Shown in pieces: positions 23,435 through 35,065 of a stretch of DNA of 64,000 bases. The translations under genes and the position numbers were made by a program. A model generated the notes under the pieces. It worked only from the letters and a program-made list of their open reading frames with translations, ran no database searches and was not told the DNA's origin. Within the stretch, counting starts at the first letter, position 1. Every line of letters starts with the position of its first letter. The stretch is from Tetrahymena elliotti 4EA (taxonomy: Eukaryota > Ciliophora > Oligohymenophorea > Hymenostomatida > Tetrahymenidae), in the NCBI GenBank assembly GCA_000231825.2, contig JH720337.1, positions 417,122 through 481,121 of the forward strand, written 5' to 3'.

Positions 23435-25690
23435 ATGGGAAAGCAGAAACAAAGTGATGAGGAAAGCTTTTTAGAAAAATTAGATATTTTTGGAATAGGA
23501 ATAAATATCAGATTTAGTTAGAAAGATGAGCATACTACAAGGTTTGGTGGGTTGATAACCATTTCAATAGCTGTATTTATGATAGTCTAAATTAAACTCA
23601 TTTATAGAGATTTCTTTGACCAATCAAACCCAACTTTATTGTATGAATAGAATTACATTCAATCCCCAGGCAAATTTTCTTTATCGTCTGATTAATTTTC
23701 ACTTGCTTTTGGGTTGCAAGATCTTATTAGCAGCCAATTTATAGATAGAGAATATTTTATAGCTTAAGTTATTTAGAACATTGAGGAAAAAACAATTAAT
23801 TCTACTACAAACTAAATAGTTATTGCTAAAAGTTAAAAGTTAATAAAAATAAAATAATGTGAGAAAAGTGACTTTTAGATTAAAGAAACCATAGAATTCT
23901 TCTAATAATTAGACTTAAATTATTTATGGTGTATAGATAATAGTGAAGAAATCTACATTGAGGGATAAGAAGGGTCAGACAAATATGTTTGGTTGTAAAT
24001 AGTTATCAAGATATGTGATAAATAAAACCAATGCAATATTTCTTAGTATACTTAAAATAGATTAATGGTTTACTACTCAGATAATGTTATAGTACCTTCC
24101 AAAAAAGAGCATCCATTTTTACCAATAGGAACAAAGATTTTCTGGAACTCAAGTATCAAATATTCAAAATAACTCTCTTTGCTCTTTCGTGACACTTAGA
24201 TATAAACAGATAATGGATTTTTGTTAATAGATCTAATGAGATAAAATAGACTTAAGAAGAGTTAGCACTATGATTAGATAACAGAATTAATAGATAATAC
24301 TTTATATGATTTAAGTATATCTATGGAATAAAACTTTTAGGATGTATATAAGAGAACTTATTTGAAGATAGATAAATCATTTTCATAAATAGGTGGTACA
24401 TTTAATATTCTTTTTACTATTGGAGCTCTACTTTGTAAGCCTATTTCTTAATTAGACTTAAATAGAAAGTTAATTAATCGAATTTTCAACTTTTAAGATT
24501 AAGAAGAATAGCAATAAGACTAAAAAACTAAAAATGATAAATTAAAGAATAATTCTCTTTGTAAGAGTAAGGAAGAAAAAGTAGAAGATAGATCACTTAT
24601 CTAAGTGGGCAATTAACAATTTAAATTTAATGATCAAGCATCAAATTTTCAAAAATATTTTCTTCAACCTGACTCGGTTAAAGAATTTACCTGCTAAAAC
24701 GAAAAAAATACTGAAAATTAGCAAGAGTAAAATAATTAAAATGGCATCACTCCAAGTCCTATTATGAGTTTGATAAGTTCTGTGAGAAAGTCATTTATGA
24801 TGAAATCAAGCTTAAATTCATTTTAAAAATAAAAATCATAATCTTTCTAAGGTAAACCAATTCCAGAAAATGATTCTGGGATATCAATTACTAAAAATAA
24901 AAGCTCTTTGCCTTAAAGTTAGATTACTTAAAGAGTTGATTAAATTGATCCTTGTGAAATACAAAAAGAAGAATTAGATAAATTTTTTAATCAATAAACA
25001 ACAACTATCCCTTATCGTACTTGGGAGTATTTTATTAATTTTTTTAAATTCAGTAATTTATGCAGGACAAGGAGATAAAAATTACTCTAGAAAGGGGTTG
25101 ACAAACTATATAGTCGTATTGATATTTTTTATTTAATTCAAAAGCTTTAAGAAGTAGAAAAACTTAAATATCTACTATTAAATGAAAATTAAATCAAATT
25201 ATTTGAATTTATTCCTAAACCCAAGTTATCACTAAAAGAAAAGAAAAGCTTCAGTATGTCAGACAAAGTTGGAATACTGTGTCCAAATTAAAAAACACAA
25301 GAAGAAAAAATAAATTTAGCAGTAGAGGCATTTTCTCAAATAGTAAATAATTAAGAAAGAATATCAAAAATAGATATTCGTATTATGGAGCTTCTAGATC
25401 CTAAATTTAAGAATTATATTAATTAGATTGAAAACTTTCAGTAACCAATTGAATCTAAAACTCATCAAAAAACCAATTTTGAAATTAACAATAAACTTGA
25501 TGCTTTAATAAAAAGAAGAACTAGCATAGAATAAAGTCGACTCAAAAATTCATTTTTAAGCCACTCAGAATGTCTTTCAGAATAATTAATTTTATAAGAG
25601 CAAGATAGTAAAAAGAATAACCTAAATAATTATTTTAAACAAACTAAATTGAATTAAATTAAATTCAAAGACAAATTTGAGCATGAATGA
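23435..25690 (+). CDS. Two-transmembrane receptor-like protein, copy 4 (diverged paralogue)
   Basis: Single exon, 751 residues. It keeps the family order: SFLEKLDIFG at residues 11-20, TM1 about 39-58, an ectodomain with several Cys, TM2 about 319-339 (IGGTFNILFTIGALLCKP) and a cytosolic tail. The tail shares the W-E-Y block (WEYFINFFKFS), the Leu/Lys-rich stretch around LLLNENQIKLFEFIP and the terminal motif DIRIMELLDPKFK with copies 1 and 3, but the linker between TM2 and that block is longer and largely unrelated. Divergence is much higher than between copies 1 and 3, so this is an older duplicate. The ectodomain keeps the Cys that copy 3 has lost. The stop is TGA at 25688. Confidence 0.87.
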
Positions 25691-26401
25691 ATTATTTAAT
25701 CAAGTATCTATCAAAAATTAATTTATTTTTTTTTGTCTTTATTTTGATCAAAATTATATAAGAATTCTTTTTTATTTTGATTATGTTAAGAAATAGTAAA
25801 GAATAATTTATTTTTACCAAAAAACAAATTTATTTTATTTTTTTAATTTCAATATATTTCTTATGAAATAAATTAACAGTTAATTATTTTAAATAATTAT
25901 TAAAATAAAATTCATTTTAGTTAATTTCATATTAGATTTAATCAAAATTATTCAAAGCTATAGAAAGGAAGTATTGAGATAAAAGTGTTTTTTTTTCATT
26001 ATTTTTTGAAATTGTCTATTTGATAATTTGTTTTCTATTAATTTTATTTATTTTTTTAATAACAGTTAATTTATTTATTAATCTACCCCAAAACCCAAAA
26101 GAAATATCTCAGCGCTAATAATTTTACAATAATAAATTGACTTATTTTGAATATACAAAATATTTTAAATTGCATATTTATTTAATGAAAATATTCTTAA
26201 ATGAATTTTTCATCAAATTTGTGACTAAAAATTAAATATTATTGATTGCTAAGAAATATTATTTACTAAAAACAAATTTTCAAAATTAATGTATTTTTGA
26301 TTGAATTAGTAATCTATTTCTTACTATTAAAAGAAAGATTTGATAAAATTATTGAAATTGTTTATTTTAATTAAATTAAGAAATCTGTGAGTTAAAAAAG
26401 T
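25691..26401. other. AT-rich intergenic stretch
   Basis: Long T and A runs; I see nothing coding on either strand. Confidence 0.5.
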
Positions 26402-26635
26402 ATGTAAACTCAATAAAATACAATCTTTTTTGCAGTTTTTGAGTTCAATGAACTTGATGATGATAATGATGAATAAATTACTGCATAACTTAATTATGAA
26501 GCTTTAATAGCTGCGGATACTTTAGATTTATACCAAAATTAACAATAAATTGTGTTCTAATTAAAACAAAATTAAAATAACCTATCATAAAATTAATAAA
26601 AATAAAAGGAAGAGAGTAATCACATTTAAAAGTGA
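26402..26635 (+). CDS. Small acidic Gln/Asn-rich ORF, possible orphan first exon
   Basis: A 77-codon frame under the ciliate code. It contains an acidic block FEFNELDDDNDE followed by a helical-looking AQLNYEALIAADTLDLYQ and then a Q/N/K-rich tail. The block resembles the acidic segment at 37274-37315 upstream of LRR gene 1 (VDFVFSDYDDDD) and at 30145 (IFDSEDDD). The ATG overlaps a possible intron: gtatgt at 26400 to ttgcag at about 26435, so the real exon may begin just after it. It could be a head exon left behind by an LRR-type gene, or a chance frame. Confidence 0.35.
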
Positions 26636-26804
26636 ATATCTAAACAAAAACCTAACATGAATTCAAAAAATAAGTAGAGCTATTCAAATAAATTAAACAG
26701 TTAAATAATTCGTTAATTCTAAATTCTAGATTTTAAAAATCAAACCAACAAAAATAAAATTTAAATAAATAATCCATAGATACTTTTCTTTTAGATTTGC
26801 TATT

Positions 26805-26895
26805 TGGCCGGAATGTCCTATATGTAAATGGTTAGGAAAAAATATCTTAACTTATATATTCAAATTTCCTAGCACAACCAACAACTAACTATTTC
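26805..26895 (+). other. Local GC-richer patch with a potential hairpin
   Basis: In an otherwise very AT-rich spacer, the patch includes ttggccggaatgtcc and then ggttaggaaa pairing imperfectly with tttcctag 25-30 bases downstream. No RNA family is recognised. It may be a small non-coding RNA or a remnant; evidence is composition and pairing only. Confidence 0.2.
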
Positions 26896-27013
26896 TTATT
26901 AATTTTCTATTCAATAATATAAAAACAAAAAATAATTTATTTATTTATTTTATTTATCTCTACAATTAATATTTATTCTTTTTTTTGTGTTTTTATATAT
27001 AATAAATTGTTTA

Positions 27014-27250
27014 TCATTCTTACTTGAAAGATATAAAAATTTTTAAATTTATATATACTTTATTTTCAAATGTTTAGAATATCTAATATTCTTCTACTTT
27101 AGCCCAAACACATTTAGCAATTTTCTTCATTTTCTTGTAATAAAACTCAAGCATGTAAAAATCTAGGTCTTATTTTAAAGGCATATCTTATTCTGCATCA
27201 TTTATTGATGGAGATGAAAAATGGGGAAATAAATTTATGAAGCACGGCAT
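27014..27250 (-). CDS. Short hypothetical protein, weak
   Basis: A 78-residue minus-strand frame with balanced composition in its middle (LDFYMLEFYYKKMKKIAKCVWAK forms a plausible amphipathic helix; the stretch is broken here only by description, at roughly residues 29-50). The N-terminal part INLFPHFSSPSINDAEQD also looks protein-like. No family is recognised. The last ~15 residues run into AT-rich low-complexity sequence and may lie beyond a splice site. It could be the last exon of a small gene or a fragment. Confidence 0.35.
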
Positions 27251-29388
27251 TTATTTTTAGATTGAGTAAAATACTAAAATTTAAATGGTAAACTCTTGCT
27301 TACTTATTGGTAATGTCAATACTACTATTTATTTTAGTATGAATTTGCTCATTATTTTTTATAAAATACCTACTTCTGCCTTTTTTCTTTATATAAAAAT
27401 TTTAGAATAAATAAACAAGGTCTCAATTTTTTATCTATTTTAAAATTTTCAGATCAAAATTAAATGGTTAGATTTATCAAAATATAAAAATAAAGTAGAA
27501 TATTTAATTTTTTCAGCGATAATTCAAGAAAAATAATACTTAATTTGACTTTCATTTAGAATATTTACTGAAAAGAAGCATTTAGAATTTTCATTATATC
27601 CTGCATACAATTTAATTTCTTTCTTGCTGTAAAATATGTATTAAACTATAATATAGATTGAAAGAGTTATTATTAAAAAGGGTAGATTTAAAATATAAAA
27701 TGAAGGAAATAAAAAACTTATCATTAAAATTTATTTTATTTGATAGCTTCAAGCCTTTTTAAGTAGATAGAGTCTTTCTTTAAAAAAAATAAGTATGGTT
27801 AACTGTAGATTATTTTATTATCTTGATTACTTGATAACTTTAGTATACTAATTTTTAAAACTGATAGAAGGAGTTTTTGTTTGTAAGAGCAGATGTAAAA
27901 TAAAATGGTGAAAATTATCAACTTAGCATTATAATTTATTTCTTTATCACTTCAAAACATTTCCAGAAGGTAGCTTTCCTTTTTAAAAAAATTTTGCCAT
28001 TCCTAATTGATGAGTCTGTTTTTATTTTGATTGTTTGGTATTGATGATTTTCAAATTCAGTATCTAAAACAAAAAAAAACTTTTAGCAATAAGTAATTTT
28101 CAAGGAAACAAGTTTAAAATAATTTTATCTCTTATTTAAATCATTTTCTCTAAAACTTTGGAATGTAATTCGTCAAAAATATAATTTGATATTACTTTTT
28201 TACTCATTTTTCTTTTTAATTTTCATTTATACCAATAATTATGTATTAAGTAACTTTTTAATCCTACCTCTGTGTCAGATTTCTTTTATCACAACAACTT
28301 TTCATTGAAAATTCTAAGTATTCAGGCATCTGTGAGTTTACTATAAGATAACATCCTTTTTGTCAAGAATTTTTAAATAATTTCGATTAGTTCAATTCAC
28401 TCAGTCCAAATTTTTACTTTCATTATTAAACAAATAGTTTATAGAAGATTTACAATTTTTAAAGTTTTTAGCACTAATAGCCATATAAAGATTAAAAATA
28501 GGGAAAATATAAAATAGATAGATAGTTTGTATGAAAAAGAGCAGTGCTTAATTTATTTAATATATTGGTTGAAGCCCATTTATAAATGGTTTGATGAGAA
28601 AAAAAAGTCAAGGAGCAAGAAACATAAGTATCAATCTATAGTTGATTAATAAATAATATTGTAAAATTAATAACAAATAGGAATTGAAATGAAGATTAGT
28701 ATTTTCAATACATTCATTCCATCTTTAGAAAAATAAAAGTATTAAAATAAATTAGTTTATTTTTGGTAAGTATTCAATATTATCATATTGGACTCCCTTT
28801 ATATCTTTAAAGAATATATGTGATGTGATTAAGATTAAAACTTAACAAAATCCATATTATATAATTATTTTCAGATTAAATTTTTTCTAATGATAGATAA
28901 TTTTAAAAGGAATTTATGAAATAAATATCTATTTAACCTCTGTTTTTAGAAATTAGATATCCAATTAGAAATCAATATGTATGAAAAAAATTAATAAAGA
29001 ATAATAAATATGGATATTAATTAATAAAGGATTAAAGCTTTCCTTTCGATCTAGATTTAATGATGCTTTTGATGATAATGCTTATCAAATTTGAGTATTA
29101 TTTTAATGGCTTATTTGAAAATTAAATAATGATATAATATTTAAAGATAGAATTTCAATGTTCAGCAAGAATGATTATTTTAATCTTCATCATAAATATA
29201 AAAGAAATATATTATAAAAATCAATTCAAGATACTATTATTTGCAAATTATTAGAAGAATACTTTATTATCTACTTTTGATCAATCAAAATTTTTTTCAT
29301 CTATTTTAATTTCTAATTCTCTTGTTTATCAAAATAAAAATATTTTATTAAAAATCTAATTTAAGATTGAATTCGCCTTTTTAAGAAA
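27251..29388. other. Long AT-rich stretch without supported genes
   Basis: Several TGA-free frames exist, but with only one stop codon and this base composition frames of 100-200 codons arise by chance. No motif, balanced composition or conserved splice pattern was found. Confidence 0.45.
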
Positions 29389-29694
29389 ATGCCAAGAAAA
29401 TACATTTACTAACTTAGTTAAATAAAAAAATAGTTATCTTTCATAAATAACTACCCTAATTTTAATGAAATCCTCAGTACAAATTATGCAAAGGATTCAT
29501 CTAGCTTTAGCCATTAGTAACTTGTTTAAAAGTCTAAAAAATATTTTTTAATATCGTAATAAAAAAGTAAGTATGGTATATTAAGGTTAAAATCTTCAAA
29601 TTATACTTTATATGATATTAACTTTTATGCAGAAAATTAAGCTTTTTATGTAAAAATCATTAATAGCAATATCAACCTAAATGGATCTTACTGA
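29389..29694 (+). CDS. Hypothetical ORF of 101 residues, weak
   Basis: The frame begins MPRKYIYQLSQIKKQL and has a fairly varied composition (S, Y, N, A, D throughout), ending NINLNGSY before TGA. A second frame is also open across the same region, so coding is uncertain. No family is recognised. Confidence 0.25.
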
Positions 29695-30144
29695 CCAAAT
29701 TGAGAGAACCAAATATACAATTTTTTAACTTCTTTTTTGGGTAATCAATAATTTAATAATCAAGTCTATTTGATTATTTGATGAGATAAGGAACAATAAA
29801 ATTAAAAGTTACCTTAATAATAGATTTGCTCAAAAAAAAAATATCAGACAAAAATAAAAGTATTTTATTTTTATGTTTTTATTCTTTCAAATATTAAAAT
29901 ATTTTTTCGATTATGGAATAAAAATAACTTCTTCAATTTGATTATTCTATTCATCTAGAAAGAATCTTCTTTTTTAGAGATTTCGAGTTAATAAAATATA
30001 AAAAAAACTATGAAAATAAAATATCTATTAACATCTTAAGGGAATTTGTTTATTTTTTTTATTTAAATTAGTTGAAGAGAAAAGGTAACCAAATTATAAA
30101 TATTATTTAAACCAAAAAATTTAATATGAAATAAATAATAAAAA
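29695..30144. other. AT-rich spacer
   Basis: No exon or repeat was seen here. Confidence 0.45.
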
Positions 30145-30354
30145 ATGAATTAATACTATTATACCATATTCGATTCAGAGGATGATGACCAAAATTCTTC
30201 ATCGGAAGGAGCATTATTCAATGTTGATTCTTCTCCAAATGATGAAGATTAAGAATCTTAGCCTTAAAATTAAGATTTAATTTCTATGATAATAATTTTG
30301 ATAATAATAACTATAAAAATAAAATAATTAAACCTTTAATCCATTAAAAATTGA
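30145..30354 (+). CDS. Small acidic ORF resembling the head of LRR gene 1
   Basis: A 69-codon frame beginning MNQYYTIFDSEDDDQNSSSE, followed by a Ser/Asp/Gln-rich stretch. The opening resembles the segment at 37262 (QYNYVDFVFSDYDDDD) upstream of LRR gene 1. After about residue 44 the frame turns into Ile-rich low-complexity sequence, so the true exon probably ends there. Likely an orphan first exon or a decayed gene. Confidence 0.35.
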
Positions 30355-31811
30355 CAAAAAATTAAAATATATTAAACACAAAAAAAATTATTTACTTTGA
30401 GAATTTATTAAGAGTAAATGAAATCAAAAGGTTATCTTTGCAAATCGATTTTAAATCAATTTAATTTAATAAAAATTAATTCATATTTGCTACTAAATTT
30501 ATATCCCTTTTTTGTTAGTTTATTGCTTTAAAAGTTGAAGTTTCTTTCTGAATTTCAAGATTGGGTTCAACTTTTGAAAATTTTTTCAAGAAAAATTTAG
30601 AAAGCTATTTAAATTTCATGGATTATTTAATTCAAATTTATTTTTCTATTATATTTAATTCTTTTTATAAAATCTAAATCCAAATCTAAAACTAAAAATC
30701 TTTATTTGAAATACTCTTCATTTATTTTCTTGCTTCTTTCTACAATAAATATAGGATTATTTATTTACTCTTATTTTTAGAGTTTTTATTAGGAGCTATT
30801 TACTTTTCCTTCTGTTGTCTATTTCCTTATAAAAGTTAAAAGAAAATTGCTTCAAAAGACTTCGTTTGGCTTTTAAAATGCAAAGCTTTTTTTTTATTTT
30901 ATGAAGATAGGAGCTGTTATTTCCAAGCTTAATTTTTGCTAACATTCTTTATTTAGAGTTAGATCAACTAATTTTCTGTTTTGCTATTTACCTATAATAA
31001 ATTTGACCATTTTTTCAGATCAATTATACTTTTGCGTTTAAAATTTGATATATTATGACCTTATTTAGGCTTTATCCTTTCTCATTCCTATTAATTATTT
31101 TATATTTCAATTAATTAAATCAAAACCAGCCACTTTAATCATGAAATAAAAATTAAATTATAAATTTCTTCTGATCAAATTGTAATAGTTAATGCATAGT
31201 TATTATATTGGCTCATAGAATATTAAAATGAAAAAATATAACATTTCTTTCCATGATATCATGATATGAGAAAAATAGGTTATAAGGATTTAAATTCTAG
31301 GCATAAAAATATCTGTAAATACTTGAGCTAAAGATTTAAAGAAATTTCTGGTTTAGATTTTTATTTTTCAAGTTCCAAAATCTTATAGTTATCTTTTGTT
31401 TAAAACTGTACACCATTTAAGTTAGTAAAACTATTGCTTTCTTTAAAAAATGATTTGATTTGATATTTAAAAATATTATTTCTCTCTTGTTTATTATAAT
31501 TATAATCTTTTTTTTAATTTCAACGAATGTAGTTTTAACTACTTGATTTGAAGCCCTTATATTAGTTATTATGAAAAAAATATCTTCCATCTTTTGAATG
31601 GTAGTTTCAAAATATACCTAGACATATTATTTATTTTTTAAGTAAGTGAGTGAGATAAATATGTTAACACTTTTTATTTAGAAAATTTGATTTTTAACTC
31701 AAAGTGAATATAAATATGAAGGTTTTTTATATTTTAATACAAAAGTTGCTGCAAATGTATTGCTATAAATTTTTAATTTATTATTTTTTTGCAATTTTTA
31801 AGAGGGTTAAA
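30355..31811. other. AT-rich stretch without supported genes
   Basis: Nothing coding was recognised on either strand. Confidence 0.45.
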
Positions 31812-32330
31812 ATGCAAAAAAGTTTTGTTTTTCCTACGAAGTAGTTCTATGCTTGCAAAATATTTCACATTAATTAAACAAATGAAATTATCAAAATAGG
31901 AAGAAAAATCATAAATGATCACAAAGGTATTAAGAGAGAAGTATCCATTATTTCAAAACACTTTGTAAAAAACAAAAAAAAACTTGAATAGACTGAAAAA
32001 AGTAATTTGTCTTTATTTTTAATTAAAAATAAAATAGTTAAAAATTAAAATAATTAAATTAAAATTGTTTAATTAAAAAAGCTTTTTTTTTCTTTTTAGA
32101 CAAATTTATCTATCTGCTGGTTATTTAATTTTTTTAAGAGAATTATAAATTAAGAAGATAAGAATTTTATTTTTTTAAGAAAATCTCAGTTTCCATTTCT
32201 ATCTCCATATCACTAATAACCAATTCAGATTTTGTCCTTTTTCTTGAAAAAAATTAGTTAGCACCTTCATCACTTTTATCTATTTTACTTATTATTTTTT
32301 TATTAAATTAGAACAAACATATTAGATTGA
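31812..32330 (+). CDS. Possible FHA-like domain fragment, weak
   Basis: A 172-codon plus-strand frame whose first ~55 residues read like an FHA domain core: EIIKIGRKIINDHKG followed by EVSIISKHF, echoing the family pattern IGR...ND...vS..H. The following sequence is low complexity and does not continue the FHA fold convincingly; the 3' third competes with a minus-strand frame (32160-32330) that contains a balanced stretch ELVISDMEIEMETEIF. At best one exon or a decayed gene. Confidence 0.22.
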
Positions 32331-32797
32331 TAAAACATTCTTCCAAAATAATTAATTTTTATTGTTTATCACTAACTTTAAACAATCATTTTTATTTATT
32401 GGTAAAGTTTTATTTTTTATTAGTTGAAATTGGGCAAATAAAAAATTTAAACTATCTTTTTAAAATGATTTTTTATTGTAAATTCTTTGAAATAAGTTCT
32501 TTTAAAATTTCTTAATTTCTGATAGTAATTTATTAACTTTTTGAAATAGAAAACCTATCTTTTGAACAAAATATATGTGGATAAAGGTTTAATTAAGTAA
32601 TTAATCTTTCCCCATAAGGAAAATGTATAAAAAGTTTTTCTGATCAGATATTGTTAAAAATAGAAAAAAATGGATTAAAAGGAGTTAATTTATTTATTTC
32701 TAAATTTTAATATTTATTTTACTTTTTATATTATTTTTAGAGAAATAAATGAACAATAAAATTGAAAAATAATATTATCCACTTGGTTTAAATACCT

Positions 32798-34021
32798 TCA
32801 TTGAACTTAATTATTATTTAATTTAAAAATATCTCCATACTAAATTGAAGTTGGATTAAAGAACCCGCAATTTTAAAGATAAAAGCCTTTTCCTGATTCA
32901 ACTCCTCCATCATAGTCTAATCTCTATCGTTTTGCAGCAGTATCGTCATAAGTAAACTTTGCATACTGAATAGTGACTCTATTTCCATCTTTATCAAATG
33001 CTTATTGATTGTTATAATAAGCTTTTCTTGAGATGTTGCCTGTTTCAGGATTAAAATTTTCTAAGAAGGAATATATTCCACTCAAATATGATTATGTTTT
33101 AGGTCTTTTCCAAGATGCAATTAAGTTATACTCACTATCTGGTTAACTAGGGTCTCTAAAATAGGCTGTAAATATAGAATATCCATCATTTGAAGGATAT
33201 CCTTCAAGTTTAAATTGATAGAAAACTCCTGCAACCCATGGATATACTAGGTAGCTTTATCCACCAGATCCCTCACTTCCAAATTCTTATGCTACAGTGT
33301 TATTTCCTTTAGCTACAAGCAAAACAGCATTTTCTGGTAAAATTTGAGAGGGATCATCAGTACTTTAAGGACTCCAAACAGAAAATAGGATTCTTCTTTC
33401 TTTTTCAGAATTTACTTAGATACCAAAGTAACCAAAATCAAATCCTATTGCCATAGCATAAGTACCAATTGTATCTAATTTTTAATGTACATTAACTTCA
33501 TTGAAGAATTATTGAATTTGTTCAGAGGATTCTAAATGATAATTAAAATGTACAGAAGGTCCTCTTCTACCAAAATGAGATGAAAATGATTCTTAAACGT
33601 AGTTAAATTTACTCGGATTTTAAACTTAAGATAATACAAGAGAGTATAAAGCAGGATAATTACCTTTCTATTTGTTTAAGATAGAATTAGTTCCTTAAAA
33701 GTAAAATCTATAGTAACCAGGGTTAGTTACTGTTATAGCTCCAATATGAAGCTTAAGACTGTCAGTATTGAATTAAGTGACAAATGATTATTGAAGCTAA
33801 GGGATTGTTACTAGAAGTTATGCCTATCTCTAAATAGCAGCTGAAACAACAGAAAAATCATATATACCAGAAACAGCTATGTATAAAAAGATACTAATAA
33901 CAACATTAGTATCAGACCATTCCATAACTCCACTTTCTTCTATAGAAGCAGAAACACAAGAACTGGCTGCTGAGCAAGTTTGAAAAGAGTTCCAACCAAA
34001 CAAGATTTAAAGGTCTGTCAT
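32798..34021 (-). CDS. DUF3472-family protein
   Basis: Single exon, 407 residues, no signal peptide. The N-terminal ~130 residues look like a beta-rich carbohydrate-binding-like module (VTNPGYYRFYFQG), and the C-terminal half matches the DUF3472 pattern: RRGPSVHFNY, a GYSIFTAYFRDP stretch, then DDTAAKRQRLDYDGG with GKGFYLQNCGFFN near the end. DUF3472 proteins occur in bacteria, fungi and protists, often secreted, and may act on or bind glycans; the function here is unknown. The ATG chosen is the first in the open frame; the stop is TGA at 32798-32800. The Cys-rich start (FQTCSAASSCVSAS) is unusual. No neighbour gives functional context. Confidence 0.82.
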
Positions 34022-35065
34022 TTTAATTCTAAACAAATTTTAATTAATCTATTAAATTATTTATTATTGTGTTGTTGAGTATTTATAAAAATTGTATTAA
34101 TAAAAAGCTCACCCAAAAAATACTAATCTTGAAAGAAATACATAAATTGTAATGTTTTAGTAATTTGTGGCTATTTTTGGATTAATATTTTCTTTTATAT
34201 TAAATAATCAAATAATCCTCTTAAACAAAAGATAGAATCCAAGTATATTTAAATAATTTGTGCTTTACTGATCAATTCTTACTCCAATTATCATTCAATT
34301 TATCTGATGAAATACTTAATCTATTTACATTTTTTCAAACAAAATAAACCTGTCAATTCAACCAACACATCTTAAATTGAAAAAAAGACATAAAAAAAGA
34401 AAACAACCTATTTTTTTTTGATAGAAAATCATATATTAGATGTTACTTTATTTATTTTTGATTAGAAATAATTAAGTCTTTTCATAGATTTAAATATTTT
34501 TTATTCCTTAAGACTTTTTTAAAGCCTTCTCATACTTGTTACTTGTTAACAAGTCTCAATACTTTTTATTTATTATTTTGAGATAATATTTCTTAGAAAA
34601 GAAAATAATTAAACAAATCATATTTCTAATCATGCCAATAAGACAGAGTTATGACTCTAGTCATAGAAACAAAATTTTGTTTTTTTATTTTGATTTTGCA
34701 ATTCTTTCAATTAGAAGAATTAAGAGCAATTATTGAGATGATGTTAAAGGCTATCATTATTGTTATCTATATAAATTATTTAAAACATTTTTGTCAGATT
34801 TCTATGACTTTTTAAAATTAATCATAAAAAGGAAATGATTATTTTTTGATTTATTTTTTTTGCTTAAATATCTTTAAATCACTTATATTTGTAAATCCAT
34901 CTTCTTTAAAAATCATTTTTTACATGAAGTATTTACTTTACTTGAATTTGATAAAAATTTATTCGCTTCTCAACAACAAAAATAGGAATAAAAATGTACA
35001 AAGAATCATGAACAAAAAAAGAAAAAAGAATCATAATGTTTTTTTTATCATTTTCAACACTTTGT
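34022..35065. other. AT-rich intergenic stretch
   Basis: No gene is supported. The 79-codon frame at 34846-35085 is Phe/Leu/Lys/Asn low complexity and overlaps the end of the minus-strand LRR gene. Confidence 0.5.

Noticed and set aside
28990..29780. Long plus-strand frame open for over 200 codons
   Set aside because: It is dominated by I/L/F/K/N, overlaps another open frame, and such lengths are expected by chance with TGA as the only stop in this base composition.
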